Source: Candidatus Palauibacter rhopaloidicola
Lineage (GTDB): Bacteria; Gemmatimonadota; Gemmatimonadetes; Palauibacterales; Palauibacteraceae
Direction of reading: 5' to 3'
NCBI GenBank assembly: GCA_026914155.1
Contig: JAPPGH010000055.1
Coordinates: forward strand, 1 to 64,000
Length of the DNA stretch: 64,000 bases
Numbering within the stretch: position 1 is the first letter of the stretch; every line of letters starts with the position of its first letter. The notes beneath the pieces are model-generated. The model had not been told where the DNA came from, searched no databases, and saw only the letters and a list, made by a program, of their open reading frames with translations. Below are positions 25,918-36,670 of this stretch, one piece after another. The position numbers were made by a program, and so were the translations under genes.

Positions 25918-27918
25918 ATGTCTGAACAACCCGCCGCGAACACGGGATCCCACGTCAGCGAGGCCGAGGCGCGGAAGGTCGCCGAGGCCGCCCGCGAGAC
26001 GGACTGGACGGGGCGAACCTTCGTCCGGAACCTCTTCCTCGGGAAGCTTCGGCTCGACGCGATCCACCCCTATCCGGACCCCGACGACTTCATCTCCGAG
26101 CGCGCCCGCGCTTGGACGGAGGACCTGCGGATCTTCCTGCGCGACGAGGTGGACTCGGACGGCATCGACCGGGACGGCAAGATCCCGCCCGAAGTGGTCA
26201 ATGCGCTCGCGGAGCGCGGCGCCTTCGGCATCAAGGTGCCGGAGAAGTACGGCGGGCTCGGGTTCAACCAGACCGAGTACGCGAACGCGATGCGCGTGGT
26301 GGGTTCGGTGGACGGCAACGTCGTCGCCCTCCTCTCCGCCCATCAGTCGATCGGCGTAGGACAGCCACTCAAGATGTTCGGCACGGAGGCGCAGAAGGCG
26401 GCGTACTTCCCCCGACTCGCGAAGGGGGCCGTCAGCGCCTTCGCGCTCACCGAGAACGACGTGGGTTCGGACCCCGCCCGGCTCACGACCTCCGCCGAGC
26501 GCACGGAGGACGGGTCCGCCTTCATCCTGAACGGCGAGAAGCTGTGGTGCACGAACGGTACCCTGGCCGAACTCTACGTCGTCATGGCGCGCCACCCGGA
26601 CACGGGCCGCATCTCCGCCTTCATCGTCGAGCGCGACTGGCCGGGCGTCGAAGTCGTGCGGCGCTGTCATTTCATGGGACTCAAGGCGCTCGAGAACGGG
26701 ATCATCCGCTTCACCGACGTCCGCGTGCCGGCCGAGAACCTCCTCTGGAAGGAGGGGAGCGGACTCAAGCTCGCGCTCATCACGCTGAATACGGGACGCC
26801 TGACGATCCCGGCCTCGTCGGTGGGCGGCGCGCAGGCCGCGCTCGAGGCCTGCCGGCGCTGGTGCGCGGAGCGCATCCAGTGGGGCGTGCCGGTCGGCAA
26901 GCACGAGACGATCGCGCACTACCTGACGTCGATCGCGACGCGGACGTACGCCATGTCCGCGATCGCCGACCTCACGCAGTCGATGGCGGACCGGGGCGGC
27001 TACGACATCCGGCTCGAGGCCGCGATGGCGAAGCTCTGGAACACGGAAACGGGCTGGCAACTGATCGATGACGCGCTGCAGGTGCGGGGCGGACGCGGCT
27101 ACGAGACGGCGGACTCGCTCACGGCGCGCGGCGAGGAACCCGTCGCCGTCGAGCGCTGGCTGCGCGACTTCCGCATCAACCGGATCTTCGAGGGATCGAG
27201 CGAGATCCTGCGCCTGTTCATGGCCCGCGAGGCCGTCGACCGGCACCTGCAGATCGCGGGCGACCTCGTCGACCCGCGGCTCGGCCCCGGCGCGAAGCTC
27301 AGGGCCCTGCCGAAGGCCGCCTGGTTCTACGCCACATGGTATCCGACGACGTGGATCGGCTGGAGCCTGCCGCCGCGTTTCGCGAGCCACGGGCGGCTGG
27401 CGAAGCACCTGCGCTACGTCGAGCGCAACAGCCGCAAGCTGGCACGCACGATCTTCCACCTCATGCTGCGGCACGGGCCGAAGCTCGAGCGGCGCCAGGG
27501 CCTGCTATTCCGCTGCATCGACATCGGCGCGGAGCTGTTCGCGATCGCGGCCGCCGTCACGAGGGCCGACATGCTGCGCCGCCGGGCGGGGGACGAGGCG
27601 CGCGACGAAGCCCGGGAGGCCGTCCGTCTCGCCGATTCGTTCGCGGCCGGGTCACGCCGTCGCATCGGCGAACTCTTCCGCCATATCCGCTCGAACCACG
27701 ACGTGGCGGACTACCGCATCGCCCAGGACATCATGGCGGGTCGCTTCGAGTGGATGGAGCGCGACATCGTCGGCCTCCAGAAGGCCGCACTCGAAGCGTG
27801 GCGGGGCGAGGCGCCGGACCTGCCGTCCGATCCCGGATCCGACGCCTCTCCGCCCGAACCCTTCACCGAGCCCCGCCCGGATGTCCGCCCGGCCAGCGCC
27901 GGGGCCGAGGTCGTCTAG
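25918..27918 (+). CDS. Acyl-CoA dehydrogenase (ACAD9/VLCAD-like)
   Basis: A 666-residue FAD enzyme. ATG 25918 has a GGAAG ribosome site just upstream; the open frame starts at 25843. Domain order is N-terminal helical (about 30-160), beta middle with [16 protein letters not shown] at the FAD site, and C-terminal helical with [23 protein letters not shown] and the catalytic-base region [13 protein letters not shown] near 430. The last 200 residues form the extra helical domain that marks VLCAD/ACAD9-like enzymes and sits on the membrane. It would introduce the trans-2 double bond in beta-oxidation, passing electrons to ETF. It stands alone as a plus-strand gene between minus-strand neighbours. 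Confidence 0.85.
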   Translation: MSEQPAANTGSHVSEAEARKVAEAARETDWTGRTFVRNLFLGKLRLDAIHPYPDPDDFISERARAWTEDLRIFLRDEVDSDGIDRDGKIPPEVVNALAERGAFGIKVPEKYGGLGFNQTEYANAMRVVGSVDGNVVALLSAHQSIGVGQPLKMFGTEAQKAAYFPRLAKGAVSAFALTENDVGSDPARLTTSAERTEDGSAFILNGEKLWCTNGTLAELYVVMARHPDTGRISAFIVERDWPGVEVVRRCHFMGLKALENGIIRFTDVRVPAENLLWKEGSGLKLALITLNTGRLTIPASSVGGAQAALEACRRWCAERIQWGVPVGKHETIAHYLTSIATRTYAMSAIADLTQSMADRGGYDIRLEAAMAKLWNTETGWQLIDDALQVRGGRGYETADSLTARGEEPVAVERWLRDFRINRIFEGSSEILRLFMAREAVDRHLQIAGDLVDPRLGPGAKLRALPKAAWFYATWYPTTWIGWSLPPRFASHGRLAKHLRYVERNSRKLARTIFHLMLRHGPKLERRQGLLFRCIDIGAELFAIAAAVTRADMLRRRAGDEARDEAREAVRLADSFAAGSRRRIGELFRHIRSNHDVADYRIAQDIMAGRFEWMERDIVGLQKAALEAWRGEAPDLPSDPGSDASPPEPFTEPRPDVRPASAGAEVV

Positions 27919-27972
27919 CCTCGCTCAGCCGCGGTCGATCAACCGGACCCCGGGTCGGTCGGCCGGAGTCGA

Positions 27973-28575
27973 TCAGCCGGACGGGTCGGGGGTGCTCTCC
28001 ACGGGGAAGCGGGTCTCGTGGCCACATAGCCTGCCGGCCAGGGCGCCGGCCACCGACGGTTCGGTGCCGGAGGAGTCCAACTCCGCGCTCAGCGCCAATT
28101 CGACGTTGCAGGACCCGGACCGACCGTCGGACTGCCAGTGCAGCGCTCCGGTCACCGAACCCTCGACGGTGAACGCCTCGAGAAACCCGACGATGGTGGT
28201 GATGGTCTGTTCGCGAACGCCCGGGCGGCCGTCCACGGTGAACCGCATCCCGCCGCTCGAAACCTGGCAACCGCTGGGTGAGGCCGTGACATCGGACCTC
28301 AGCCTCACCGTGTCGGCCACCGACTCGTCCGCGACCTGGCTCGCGATGGTGATCTGGCCTCCCAGGGGACACGCGATCACCATGCTGTTCCCGGAGCCCC
28401 CAATGATGGTGGCAGCGGTGTCGCCCTGAATCGCCCGCATCGCTTCGAACAGCGCCACGGACTCGGCTTGAGAGAGCCGATCCGCCTCGGCGGGGGGGGT
28501 GGTCGGTCCCTCGCTGCAACCCGCCGCGAGCACGCCAGCGAGGACCACCGCAGTTACATTCCGTCGGTCGAACAT
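27973..28575 (-). CDS. Hypothetical lipoprotein
   Basis: A 200-residue protein starting at ATG 28575 after a strong GGGAGGAAGG ribosome site. Signal peptide MFDRRNVTAVVLAGVLAAGC is a lipobox. The rest is a beta-rich, Thr/Gly-rich region with three cysteine residues (ACPLGG, SGCQVSS, SCNVELAL, LCGHETR, so at least four) that may form disulfides outside the cell. I do not recognise the family. It has an AT-rich patch (GCATATATTC around 28661-28670) about 90 bases upstream that may be a -10 region. It faces the acyl-CoA dehydrogenase gene tail to tail. Confidence 0.7.
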   Translation of the reverse strand: MFDRRNVTAVVLAGVLAAGCSEGPTTPPAEADRLSQAESVALFEAMRAIQGDTAATIIGGSGNSMVIACPLGGQITIASQVADESVADTVRLRSDVTASPSGCQVSSGGMRFTVDGRPGVREQTITTIVGFLEAFTVEGSVTGALHWQSDGRSGSCNVELALSAELDSSGTEPSVAGALAGRLCGHETRFPVESTPDPSG

Positions 28576-28703
28576 CCCTTCCTCCCTTCCTCCCTGGCCG
28601 GGTTCCGGCTCATGTGAAGCCACGGTGGCCTCCCGCCGGCCCGGCACCTCCACACCGTTAGAATATATGCAAGTGGGCCACTCCGGGTTCCACGCCGAGC
28701 GAG

Positions 28704-30555
<1,852 letters not shown>

Positions 30556-30570
30556 CCGCAAAGATAGGGG

Positions 30571-31653
30571 CTACCCGTCCGCCGCGCCCGCCTCGGCCAG
30601 GGCCTCGATGATCAACTCTCCCATCCGCGCCGTCGACACCGGCGCCGGGCCCCCGTCGGCGTGGAGGTCGGCCGTGCCGTGCCCGTCCTCGAGCACGCGG
30701 TTGACGGCGGCCCGCACGGCGCCCGCTTCTTCCGGCAGCGCGAACGTGAGGTCGAGCATCATGGCGACGGAGAGGACGGCGCCGATGGGGTTGGCGATCC
30801 CCCGCCCCGCGATGTCCGGCGCCGCGCCGTGGACCGGCTCATAGAGGCCGACGTCGCCGCCCACGCTCGCCGACGGCAGCATGCCCAGACTCCCGACAAG
30901 CACCGCCGCCTCGTCGCTCAGGATGTCGCCGAACATGTTGCTCGTCAGCAGGACGTCGAACTGGCGCGGATTCCGGATCAACTGCATCGCGCAATTGTCC
31001 ACGAGCATGCTGGAAAACTCGATATCCGGATAGTCGCGGGACACTGCTTCGGCGATCCGGCGCCAGAAGATGGACGACTCCAGGACGTTCGCCTTGTCTA
31101 TCGACGTCACCTTCCCCCGCCGCGTGCGCGCGAGTTCGAACGCCGACACGGAGATCCGCCGAATCTCCTCCTCCGCATAGATCTCGGTGTCGAAGGCGAC
31201 GCCGTCCTCGATGCCGCGGGGACGTCCGTAATAGATGCCGCCGAGCAGTTCGCGGACGACGACGAGGTCGACGCCGCGGACGCGCTCGGGACGGAGAGGG
31301 GACCGGCCCACGAGCGCGTCGGGCACGGCCACGGGTCGGATATTCGCGTGGTTTCCCAACAACCGCCGCAGATCGAGCAATCCCCTGGAGGCGTCGACCT
31401 CCGTTCCATCCACGGAGCGCACGGCGAGGCCGACCGCTCCCACGAGCACGGCGTCGACCTCGACGGCCAAGGCGCGCGTTTCCTCCGGCAGCGGATCCCC
31501 GAACCGCTCGATCGCGCCGTCGCCGATGGGGGCCTCGATGACGTCGAAGCGGTGGCCGTAGACGTCGCCGACGGCCTCCAGCACGCGCCGCGCCTCGAGC
31601 AGAACCTCCGGGCCAATGCCATCGCCGGGCAGGAACAGGATGCGCCCGTCCAA
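30571..31653 (-). CDS. leuB: 3-isopropylmalate dehydrogenase
   Basis: A 360-residue NAD-dependent decarboxylating dehydrogenase for leucine synthesis. The sequence starts at TTG 31653 (reads MDGRILFLPGDGIGPEV). Family features are VVVRELLGGIYYGRPRG (substrate loop), the SIDKANVLESS lysine region, and NMFGDILSDEAAVLVGSLGMLPSAS with the metal aspartates, followed by LYEPVHGAAPDIAGRGIANPIG. No other leu gene is next to it. It starts 4 bases after the rhomboid stop, so it shares a transcript with the rhomboid and DUF72 genes. A distinction from tartrate or isocitrate dehydrogenase rests on length and the REL-LGGIYYG loop. Confidence 0.92.
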   Translation of the reverse strand: MDGRILFLPGDGIGPEVLLEARRVLEAVGDVYGHRFDVIEAPIGDGAIERFGDPLPEETRALAVEVDAVLVGAVGLAVRSVDGTEVDASRGLLDLRRLLGNHANIRPVAVPDALVGRSPLRPERVRGVDLVVVRELLGGIYYGRPRGIEDGVAFDTEIYAEEEIRRISVSAFELARTRRGKVTSIDKANVLESSIFWRRIAEAVSRDYPDIEFSSMLVDNCAMQLIRNPRQFDVLLTSNMFGDILSDEAAVLVGSLGMLPSASVGGDVGLYEPVHGAAPDIAGRGIANPIGAVLSVAMMLDLTFALPEEAGAVRAAVNRVLEDGHGTADLHADGGPAPVSTARMGELIIEALAEAGAADG

Positions 31654-31657
31654 GGCG

Positions 31658-32446
31658 CTAGCCGAAGCCTCCGCCGAATCTCTCCACGAAGGTGCGTTCG
31701 CGGTCGGTGAGGGCGGACCAGCCCGCGGCCTTGAGCTTGCCGGCGATGCGCTCGTACTCGGCCCGGTTCACGGGATGAAGGGTGCTCGGTTCGATGCGGC
31801 CCCACTTCATGTTCAACTCCCGCTCCCCCATGCGGGCGCCGGGACTCTCGGCCTTCTTGCGGAATTGCGCCGCGGCGGAGCGCGTGGTCCGCCACCTCAG
31901 GTAGAGCCAGCCGCCGAGGAACCCGCCCAGGTGAGCGAAGTGCGCCACGCCCCCGCCGACGCCCCCCAGTCCCAGCCACAGGGAGAGCACGGTGAAGCCG
32001 ATGACGAGGAAGCGGACCTGCACGGGGATGACGAACCAGATCATCACCCGGTCGCGCGGCCAGTAGCGCGCGTAGCCGAAGAGGACGCCATACACCGCCG
32101 CCGAAGCCCCGACCATCGGAATGTAGAGGCCCCCCTGCGACATCGTGAGGACGGTCCACAGGATGTGGACGAGGGCCCCGATGAGCCCGGCGAGAAGATA
32201 CAGCCTGAGGAAACTCTTCGATCCGAGCAGCGCCTCGAGCTTCGGCCCGAAGAAGAAGAGCGCGAGCATGTTGAAGAAGATGTGAGACACGCCGCCGTGC
32301 AGGAACTGGTAGGTGATGAGCGTCCAGGGTCGGGTCAGAACCTGGGCGGGGACGAGCCACAGCTCCGACGTCAGGACGGGGTTCGTGCGGGTGAACACGT
32401 AGGCGACGACGTTGATGAGGAGCAGTTGGCCGACGACGCGGGTCAT
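31658..32446 (-). CDS. Rhomboid-family intramembrane serine protease
   Basis: A 262-residue membrane protein from ATG 32446 (AGGAG upstream), overlapping the DUF72 stop as ATGA. Six hydrophobic segments are visible. Catalytic serine lies in GASAAVYG and the catalytic histidine in HLGGFLGG, with HGGVSHIFFNMLALFFFG providing the conserved HxxxN region. The last 70 residues are cytosolic and helical (RIEPSTLHPVNRAEYERIAGK), which appears in Gemmatimonadota-type rhomboids, though I cannot verify that. Rhomboids cut transmembrane substrates within the membrane; the substrate here is unknown. Confidence 0.92.
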   Translation of the reverse strand: MTRVVGQLLLINVVAYVFTRTNPVLTSELWLVPAQVLTRPWTLITYQFLHGGVSHIFFNMLALFFFGPKLEALLGSKSFLRLYLLAGLIGALVHILWTVLTMSQGGLYIPMVGASAAVYGVLFGYARYWPRDRVMIWFVIPVQVRFLVIGFTVLSLWLGLGGVGGGVAHFAHLGGFLGGWLYLRWRTTRSAAAQFRKKAESPGARMGERELNMKWGRIEPSTLHPVNRAEYERIAGKLKAAGWSALTDRERTFVERFGGGFG

Positions 32447-33177
32447 GCGTGCGTCTCCTCCGTCATCTCCGTCATCATCTCCGTCATCATCTCCGTGAAC
32501 TGCCCGGCGAGCGCGGGACCGACGCCGGCGTCCTCGTGCTTGAAGAAGGCGTAGACCCGACCCCAACCCGAAACGCGCAGCCGCTCGGTCCAGGCTTCCA
32601 ACTCCTCCCTGGAATACGCGCTGCGGCGCAGCCGGAGGTAGCTCCAGTCCGCCGTCTCGACGAGCGGCGCATCGTCGCCGTCGTCCGTCTCGGCGAGGCA
32701 GAGGGCGGAGTTCCGGGCCCGGAGGATGTCGAACACCGCCTCGTCGAACCACGAGGCGTGCCGGAACTCGAAGGCCGAGGTGCCGGGGTTCGGAAGCTGG
32801 TCCACGAAGCGCGCGAGCCGTTCATCGTCCCGCTTGAAGTTGGGCGGAAGCTGGTACAGGATGACGCCCGCGCGATCCGCCATCACCGACGCCGTCTGCA
32901 CGAGATACTCCGTCTCCTCTTCCGTGTTCTGCAACCGCTTGAAGTGCGTGATGCGGCGCGAAGCCTTGAGCGCGAAGCGGAATCCGTCGGGCACCGCTTC
33001 GGCCCAGTTCTCGAGCACGCTCTCGCGCGGCATTCGGTAGAAGGTGTTGTTGATCTCGACGGCCCGAAGCCGGCGGCCGTAGAAGGACAACATCTCCCTG
33101 TTGGGGAGATCCTCCGGATAGAAGCTGCCTTTCCACGCGGGATAGCTGTAGCCGCTCGTGCCGATCCAGACCTGCAT
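32443..33177 (-). CDS. DUF72 family protein
   Basis: A 244-residue TIM-barrel-like protein of the DUF72 family, starting at ATG 33177. It opens WIGTSGYSYPAWKGSFYPEDL and contains VEINNTFYRMP, FALKASRRITHFKRL and FEFRHASWFDEAVF, the family's conserved stretches. DUF72 proteins have no settled function. The C-terminus is odd: the last residues repeat TEMMTEMMTEMTEE, encoded by a 12-bp direct repeat near 32450-32496, which probably arose by slippage. The rhomboid gene overlaps its stop. Confidence 0.9.
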   Translation of the reverse strand: MQVWIGTSGYSYPAWKGSFYPEDLPNREMLSFYGRRLRAVEINNTFYRMPRESVLENWAEAVPDGFRFALKASRRITHFKRLQNTEEETEYLVQTASVMADRAGVILYQLPPNFKRDDERLARFVDQLPNPGTSAFEFRHASWFDEAVFDILRARNSALCLAETDDGDDAPLVETADWSYLRLRRSAYSREELEAWTERLRVSGWGRVYAFFKHEDAGVGPALAGQFTEMMTEMMTEMTEETHA

Positions 33178-33207
33178 GGCCGGGATGATACGGCCCCGCC
33201 GTCGACC

Positions 33208-33269
33208 GGCCAACGCACCCCGGCAGCGGACCATCGTACGCCGGCAGCGGGCCAACGCACCCCGGCGGT
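33208..33269. repeat. Three tandem 20/21-bp repeats (array A)
   Basis: Units at 33208-33227, 33228-33248 and 33249-33269 share GG(A/G)CCAnCGnACnCCGGCAGC. Unit 1 and unit 3 are nearly identical. They lie in the 201-base divergent region between the DUF72 and BNR-protein genes. The repeats are contiguous, without spacers, so this is not a CRISPR. Confidence 0.7.
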
Positions 33270-33300
33270 GCGCGCATTGTACATTGGCCGCCGGCGACTT

Positions 33301-33363
33301 CGGTTGCGAAGCGACGGATTTCGGTTGTGATGCGACGCAATACGGTTGCGTAGCGACTTGCGA
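33301..33363. repeat. Three tandem 21-bp repeats (array B)
   Basis: Units at 33301-33321, 33322-33342 and 33343-33363 share CGGTTGnGnnGCGAC. The period of 21 bp, two helical turns, places each copy on the same face of the DNA. The array ends 15 bases before the ATG of the BNR-protein gene, overlapping where its promoter and ribosome site should be. The array differs in sequence from array A. Confidence 0.75.
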
Positions 33364-33378
33364 AGAACGAGGGGACGG

Positions 33379-34539
33379 ATGGCGGCGAGCGAAAACGGGA
33401 CGAACGGGGGCGACACGCTCCTGCTGGGCACGACGAAGGGCGCCTTCCTGGCGCGGCCGCGCGGTGGCGGCGGAGAGGGCGGCGGCGGAAACGGCGAAGG
33501 AGGCGGAGAGGGCGACGGGGGCTGGAACCTGGACGGGCCCCACTTCCCGGGGGAAGAAGTCTACGCGATGGCTTACGACGACCGGGCCGGCCGGTCGCGC
33601 CTGTGGGCGGCGCCGCACAGCCCCTTCTGGGGGACGACGCTGCGCTTCTCCGACGACTTCGGTGCGAGCTGGTCGGGGAAGGCCGAGCGTTCGGTCAGGT
33701 TCCCGGAGGACTCCGGACTCTCCCTGAAACGCATCTGGCAGATCCAGCCGGGATCGGCCCGCGAACCCGATGTGATCCGGCTGGGCGTGGAGCCCGCCTG
33801 CCTGTTCATCTCGCACGATGCGGGGGAGAAGTGGGAGGCGGTGGAGGGGCTGCTGAACCACCCGCACCGCGAGCGGTGGGTGGGGGGAGCCGGCGGGCTC
33901 TGCCTGCACACGATCGTCACGGACGGCGAGCCGGGCGGGCTGGCGGCGATCGCCATCTCGGCGGCGGGGACGTACCGCAGCGACGACGGCGGCGCGAGCT
34001 GGGCGGCGCGCAACGAGGGGGTGCGCGCGGAGTTCCTTCCCGACAAGCACCCGGAGTTCGGCCAGTGCGTGCACAAGATCGTGAACCATCCGTCGAACCC
34101 GGGCCGGCTCTTCCTGCAGAACCACTGGGGCCTGTACCGGAGCGACGACTGGGGCGACTCGTGGACGGACATCGCCAACGGCGTCCCGTCCGACTTCGGC
34201 TTTGCGATGGCGATGCATCCGGGCGACGCCGACACGGTCTACATCGTCCCGCTCGAATCGGACGGCTTCCGCTGTACGCCCGAGGCGAAGCTGCGCGTCT
34301 ACCGGACCCGGAACGGCGGCGCGAGCTGGGAGGCGCTCACCGAGGGACTTCCGCAGCGGAACGCGTACGAGACCGTGCTGCGCGACGCGCTGGACACGCT
34401 CGCCCCCGGGCAGGTGTTCTTCGGCACCCGTAGCGGCAAGGTGTACGCCTCCCGCGACGACGGGACGACGTGGGGGCTCGTGTGCGAGGGTCTCCCGCCG
34501 GTGGTCTGCGTGAAGGCGTGCGCCCCCGGGCGAGCCTGA
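33379..34539 (+). CDS. BNR/sortilin-like propeller protein without signal peptide
   Basis: A 386-residue propeller protein from ATG 33379 (GAGGGGAC upstream). Asp-box motifs include SDDFGASW, SHDAGEKW, SDDGGASW, SDDWGDSW, TRNGGASW and SRDDGTTW. An unusually glycine- and glutamate-rich insert, residues about 30-50, follows the first strand. No signal peptide is seen, unlike the large propeller at 1976. Its neighbour is a MoaD/ThiS-like gene whose start overlaps its stop (TGATG). In other bacteria such small BNR genes are often annotated exo-alpha-sialidase; nothing here supports sialidase activity. Confidence 0.8.
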   Translation: MAASENGTNGGDTLLLGTTKGAFLARPRGGGGEGGGGNGEGGGEGDGGWNLDGPHFPGEEVYAMAYDDRAGRSRLWAAPHSPFWGTTLRFSDDFGASWSGKAERSVRFPEDSGLSLKRIWQIQPGSAREPDVIRLGVEPACLFISHDAGEKWEAVEGLLNHPHRERWVGGAGGLCLHTIVTDGEPGGLAAIAISAAGTYRSDDGGASWAARNEGVRAEFLPDKHPEFGQCVHKIVNHPSNPGRLFLQNHWGLYRSDDWGDSWTDIANGVPSDFGFAMAMHPGDADTVYIVPLESDGFRCTPEAKLRVYRTRNGGASWEALTEGLPQRNAYETVLRDALDTLAPGQVFFGTRSGKVYASRDDGTTWGLVCEGLPPVVCVKACAPGRA

Positions 34540-34859
34540 TGCCCGGAGGAATGCCGACCGCCGGGACGCCGGCCGCCGGCCTCGTGCGCGTGACGCTCCC
34601 CGCCGCGCTGACGGAGTTCACGGGCGGACGGTCCGTGGTCGACATCCCCGGCGCGCCCGCTCCGGTCCGGGACATCCTGGCCGGCCTCGGCGCCGCCCAC
34701 CCCGGCGTCCAAGACCGCTTGATCACGGAGCGGGGCCGCCTGCGGCCTCATGTGAACATCTTCGTGGACGGCGAGAACATCCGCTTCCTGAGCGGCCTGG
34801 ACACCCCCGTGCCGGACGGCGCCAACGTCGTCGTCCTCCCCGCCATAAGCGGCGGCTGA
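34539..34859 (+). CDS. MoaD/ThiS-family ubiquitin-like protein
   Basis: A 106-residue beta-grasp protein ending in GG (AISGG), the hallmark of sulfur-carrier proteins that are activated by adenylation and thiocarboxylation. The core VRVTLPAALTEFTGGRSVVDI, VNIFVDGENIRFLSGLDTPV and ANVVVLPAI fits MoaD/ThiS. It is coupled by a TGATG overlap to the BNR gene. No E1-like activating enzyme, MoaE or ThiG gene is beside it. A moaC gene is 22 kb away, so a molybdopterin role is possible but unsupported by proximity. Confidence 0.82.
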   Translation: MPGGMPTAGTPAAGLVRVTLPAALTEFTGGRSVVDIPGAPAPVRDILAGLGAAHPGVQDRLITERGRLRPHVNIFVDGENIRFLSGLDTPVPDGANVVVLPAISGG

Positions 34860-34866
34860 CGCGCCG

Positions 34867-35874
34867 TCAGCCGCCGAGTGCGAGGAGGACCTTGCCGAAG
34901 GACTGGTTGGACTCGACGTAGCGGTGGGCTTCGGCGGCTTCGGCGAGGGGGAAGACGCGGTCGATGACGGGGCGCAGGTGGGAGGGGTCGGTCTCCGGGG
35001 CCGTGAAGCCGGGGAGGAAGCGGGTCGCGAACATATCCGTGAGGTATGCCTTTTCCGCCTTCGAGCGCGCGCGGAGGACGGTGCCCACGACGGTCGCGCG
35101 CTTCCCCATGAGGGTGCGCAGGTTGGCCTCGACCTTCATGCCGCCCATGACGCCGACGATGACGAGGCGGCCGAGAGTGGCGAGGCTGGCCATGTTCGCC
35201 TCCCAGTACGGGGCGCCGACGGTGTCGAGGATGACGTCGGCGCCGGCCCGGTCGGTGTGTCGCGTGACGGCGTCGGCGAAGGAGCCGGCCCGGCGGTCGA
35301 CGGCGAGGTCGTGCGGCAGTCCGGCTTCGCGGATGCGGTCGAGCTTGGCCGCCGACGCCGTGGCGAAGATCGAACCCGCCCCGCTAGCGCGGGCCAGTTG
35401 CAGGGCGGCGGTTCCCACGCCGCCGCCGGCCGTGTGCACGAGCACGGTCTCGCCGGGGCGCAGACGGCCGCGCTCGATGAGGGCGTCCGCCGCGGTGAGG
35501 AAGACCTCCGGGATCGCCCCGGCTTCGGTCCAGCTCAGCTTCGGCGGGACGGGCAGGAGCTGCCCGGCCGGCACCGCCACGCGCTCGGCGTAGCCGCCGC
35601 CGCCCAGAATGCCCATCGCGCGGTCGCCGGCGGACCAGCCGGAGACGCCCGTCCCGACCGCCTCGATCTCGCCGGCGAACTCGAGTCCCGGGATGTCGGG
35701 CGGGGCGTCCGCGGGGGCCGGATAGCGGCCCATCCGCTGCAGGAGATCGGCCCGGTTGATCCCCGCGCAGCGCACGCGCACGAGCACCTCGCCGGCCCCG
35801 GCGACGGGGGCGTCCCGCTCGACGAGTTCGAGCACCTCCGGGCCGCCGGGCTCCCCGATGCGGATCGCCTTCAT
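34867..35874 (-). CDS. NAD(P)H:quinone oxidoreductase (zeta-crystallin-like)
   Basis: A 335-residue MDR-superfamily enzyme without zinc-binding cysteines. It starts MKAIRIGEPGGPEVLEL, and contains LQRMGRYPAPADAPPDIPGLEFAGEI, the nucleotide loop GGGVGTAALQLARASGA and the NADPH-binding PYWEANMASLATLGRLVIVG region. Such enzymes reduce quinones with NADPH, and the TP53I3/PIG3-like group is closest in pattern. The start ATG overlaps the stop of the MurU-like gene (ATGA), so it is translated from the same transcript as the cell-wall salvage genes. Its link to them is unclear. Confidence 0.88.
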   Translation of the reverse strand: MKAIRIGEPGGPEVLELVERDAPVAGAGEVLVRVRCAGINRADLLQRMGRYPAPADAPPDIPGLEFAGEIEAVGTGVSGWSAGDRAMGILGGGGYAERVAVPAGQLLPVPPKLSWTEAGAIPEVFLTAADALIERGRLRPGETVLVHTAGGGVGTAALQLARASGAGSIFATASAAKLDRIREAGLPHDLAVDRRAGSFADAVTRHTDRAGADVILDTVGAPYWEANMASLATLGRLVIVGVMGGMKVEANLRTLMGKRATVVGTVLRARSKAEKAYLTDMFATRFLPGFTAPETDPSHLRPVIDRVFPLAEAAEAHRYVESNQSFGKVLLALGG

Positions 35875-36626
35875 GCGCCGACCGCCCCGAACGCCCGTCG
35901 CGCGGCGTCCAGCCGCTCGGGCGTCCCGATGTCGTACCACGCCGCGCCCGTCGCGTCGAACACCCCGACGTGCTCCCCATCTCCGATCCAGTCCATGTAC
36001 GAATCCATGATCGAAAAGACGCCTCCTTCCGCGTAGCGCTCGAACACGCGCGGCGAGAGCGCGTGGATGCCGCAGAAGCCGTACTCCCGGGCCTCGCCCG
36101 CGCTCGACGGCTCGCGCGCCACGACTTCCCACCCTTCGTCCCGATTCGCGCGCCCGTACACGCCGCGGCCGTCCACGAGGAGAGGGCGCGACGTCTCCCG
36201 CTCCGCGATCGCGAGCGTGGCCAGCCGCCCATCCCGCGCCTCGCCCTCCAGGTGCGCGCGGTACAGCGCCGCGAGGTCGACCTCGGTCACGACGTCGCAG
36301 TTGTGGAGCAGGAAGGGTTCCCGCGCCTCGAACAGCGACCGCGCGTGGAAGAGCCCGCCGCTCGTGTCGAGGGGAGCCGGCGACTCTTCGTCTTCCCGCG
36401 ACACGAACACCGGGACGCCCAGCGACGACGCCTCGGCCCACGCCGCCACCTGCCCGGCAAGGTAGTGCGCGTTCACGATCAGGCGGTGTGCGCCCGCCGC
36501 GACGAGCTTCCCGGCGACGCGCTCCAGCAACGGGATGCCGCCGAAGTCGACGAGCGCCTTGGGCGTCGCGTCGGTCAGCGGCCGCAGGCGGCGTCCCCGG
36601 CCGGCGGCGAAGATCATCGCCTCCAA
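35871..36626 (-). CDS. MurU/RmlA-like sugar-1-phosphate nucleotidyltransferase
   Basis: A 251-residue nucleotidyltransferase. TTG 36626 gives an N-terminus reading MEAMIFAAGRGRRLRPLT, matching MurU-like proteins; ATG 36617 is an alternative three codons on. The nucleotide loop GRGRRLRPLTDATPKALVDFGG and the HNCDVVTE metal aspartate region are intact, with REYGFCGIHALSP and WYDIGTPERLDAA in expected places. MurU makes UDP-MurNAc from MurNAc-1-phosphate in peptidoglycan recycling. The partner kinase AmgK is normally adjacent, and an AmgK-like gene lies directly upstream. GDP-mannose or UDP-GlcNAc pyrophosphorylase roles are possible alternatives. Confidence 0.82.
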   Translation of the reverse strand: MEAMIFAAGRGRRLRPLTDATPKALVDFGGIPLLERVAGKLVAAGAHRLIVNAHYLAGQVAAWAEASSLGVPVFVSREDEESPAPLDTSGGLFHARSLFEAREPFLLHNCDVVTEVDLAALYRAHLEGEARDGRLATLAIAERETSRPLLVDGRGVYGRANRDEGWEVVAREPSSAGEAREYGFCGIHALSPRVFERYAEGGVFSIMDSYMDWIGDGEHVGVFDATGAAWYDIGTPERLDAARRAFGAVGA

Positions 36627-36670
36627 GCGTCCGCCCCCGCCCTCCGGCTCAAGCAGCCCGTGGCCACGGC

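Noticed and set aside
28655-28690. Sigma-54 promoter before the small lipoprotein gene
   Set aside because: TGGCC and TTGC are present on the minus strand, but the GG-GC spacing is 7 bases instead of the required 10.
33208-33363. CRISPR-like array
   Set aside because: The repeats are contiguous, only three units per array, with no spacers and no cas genes nearby.
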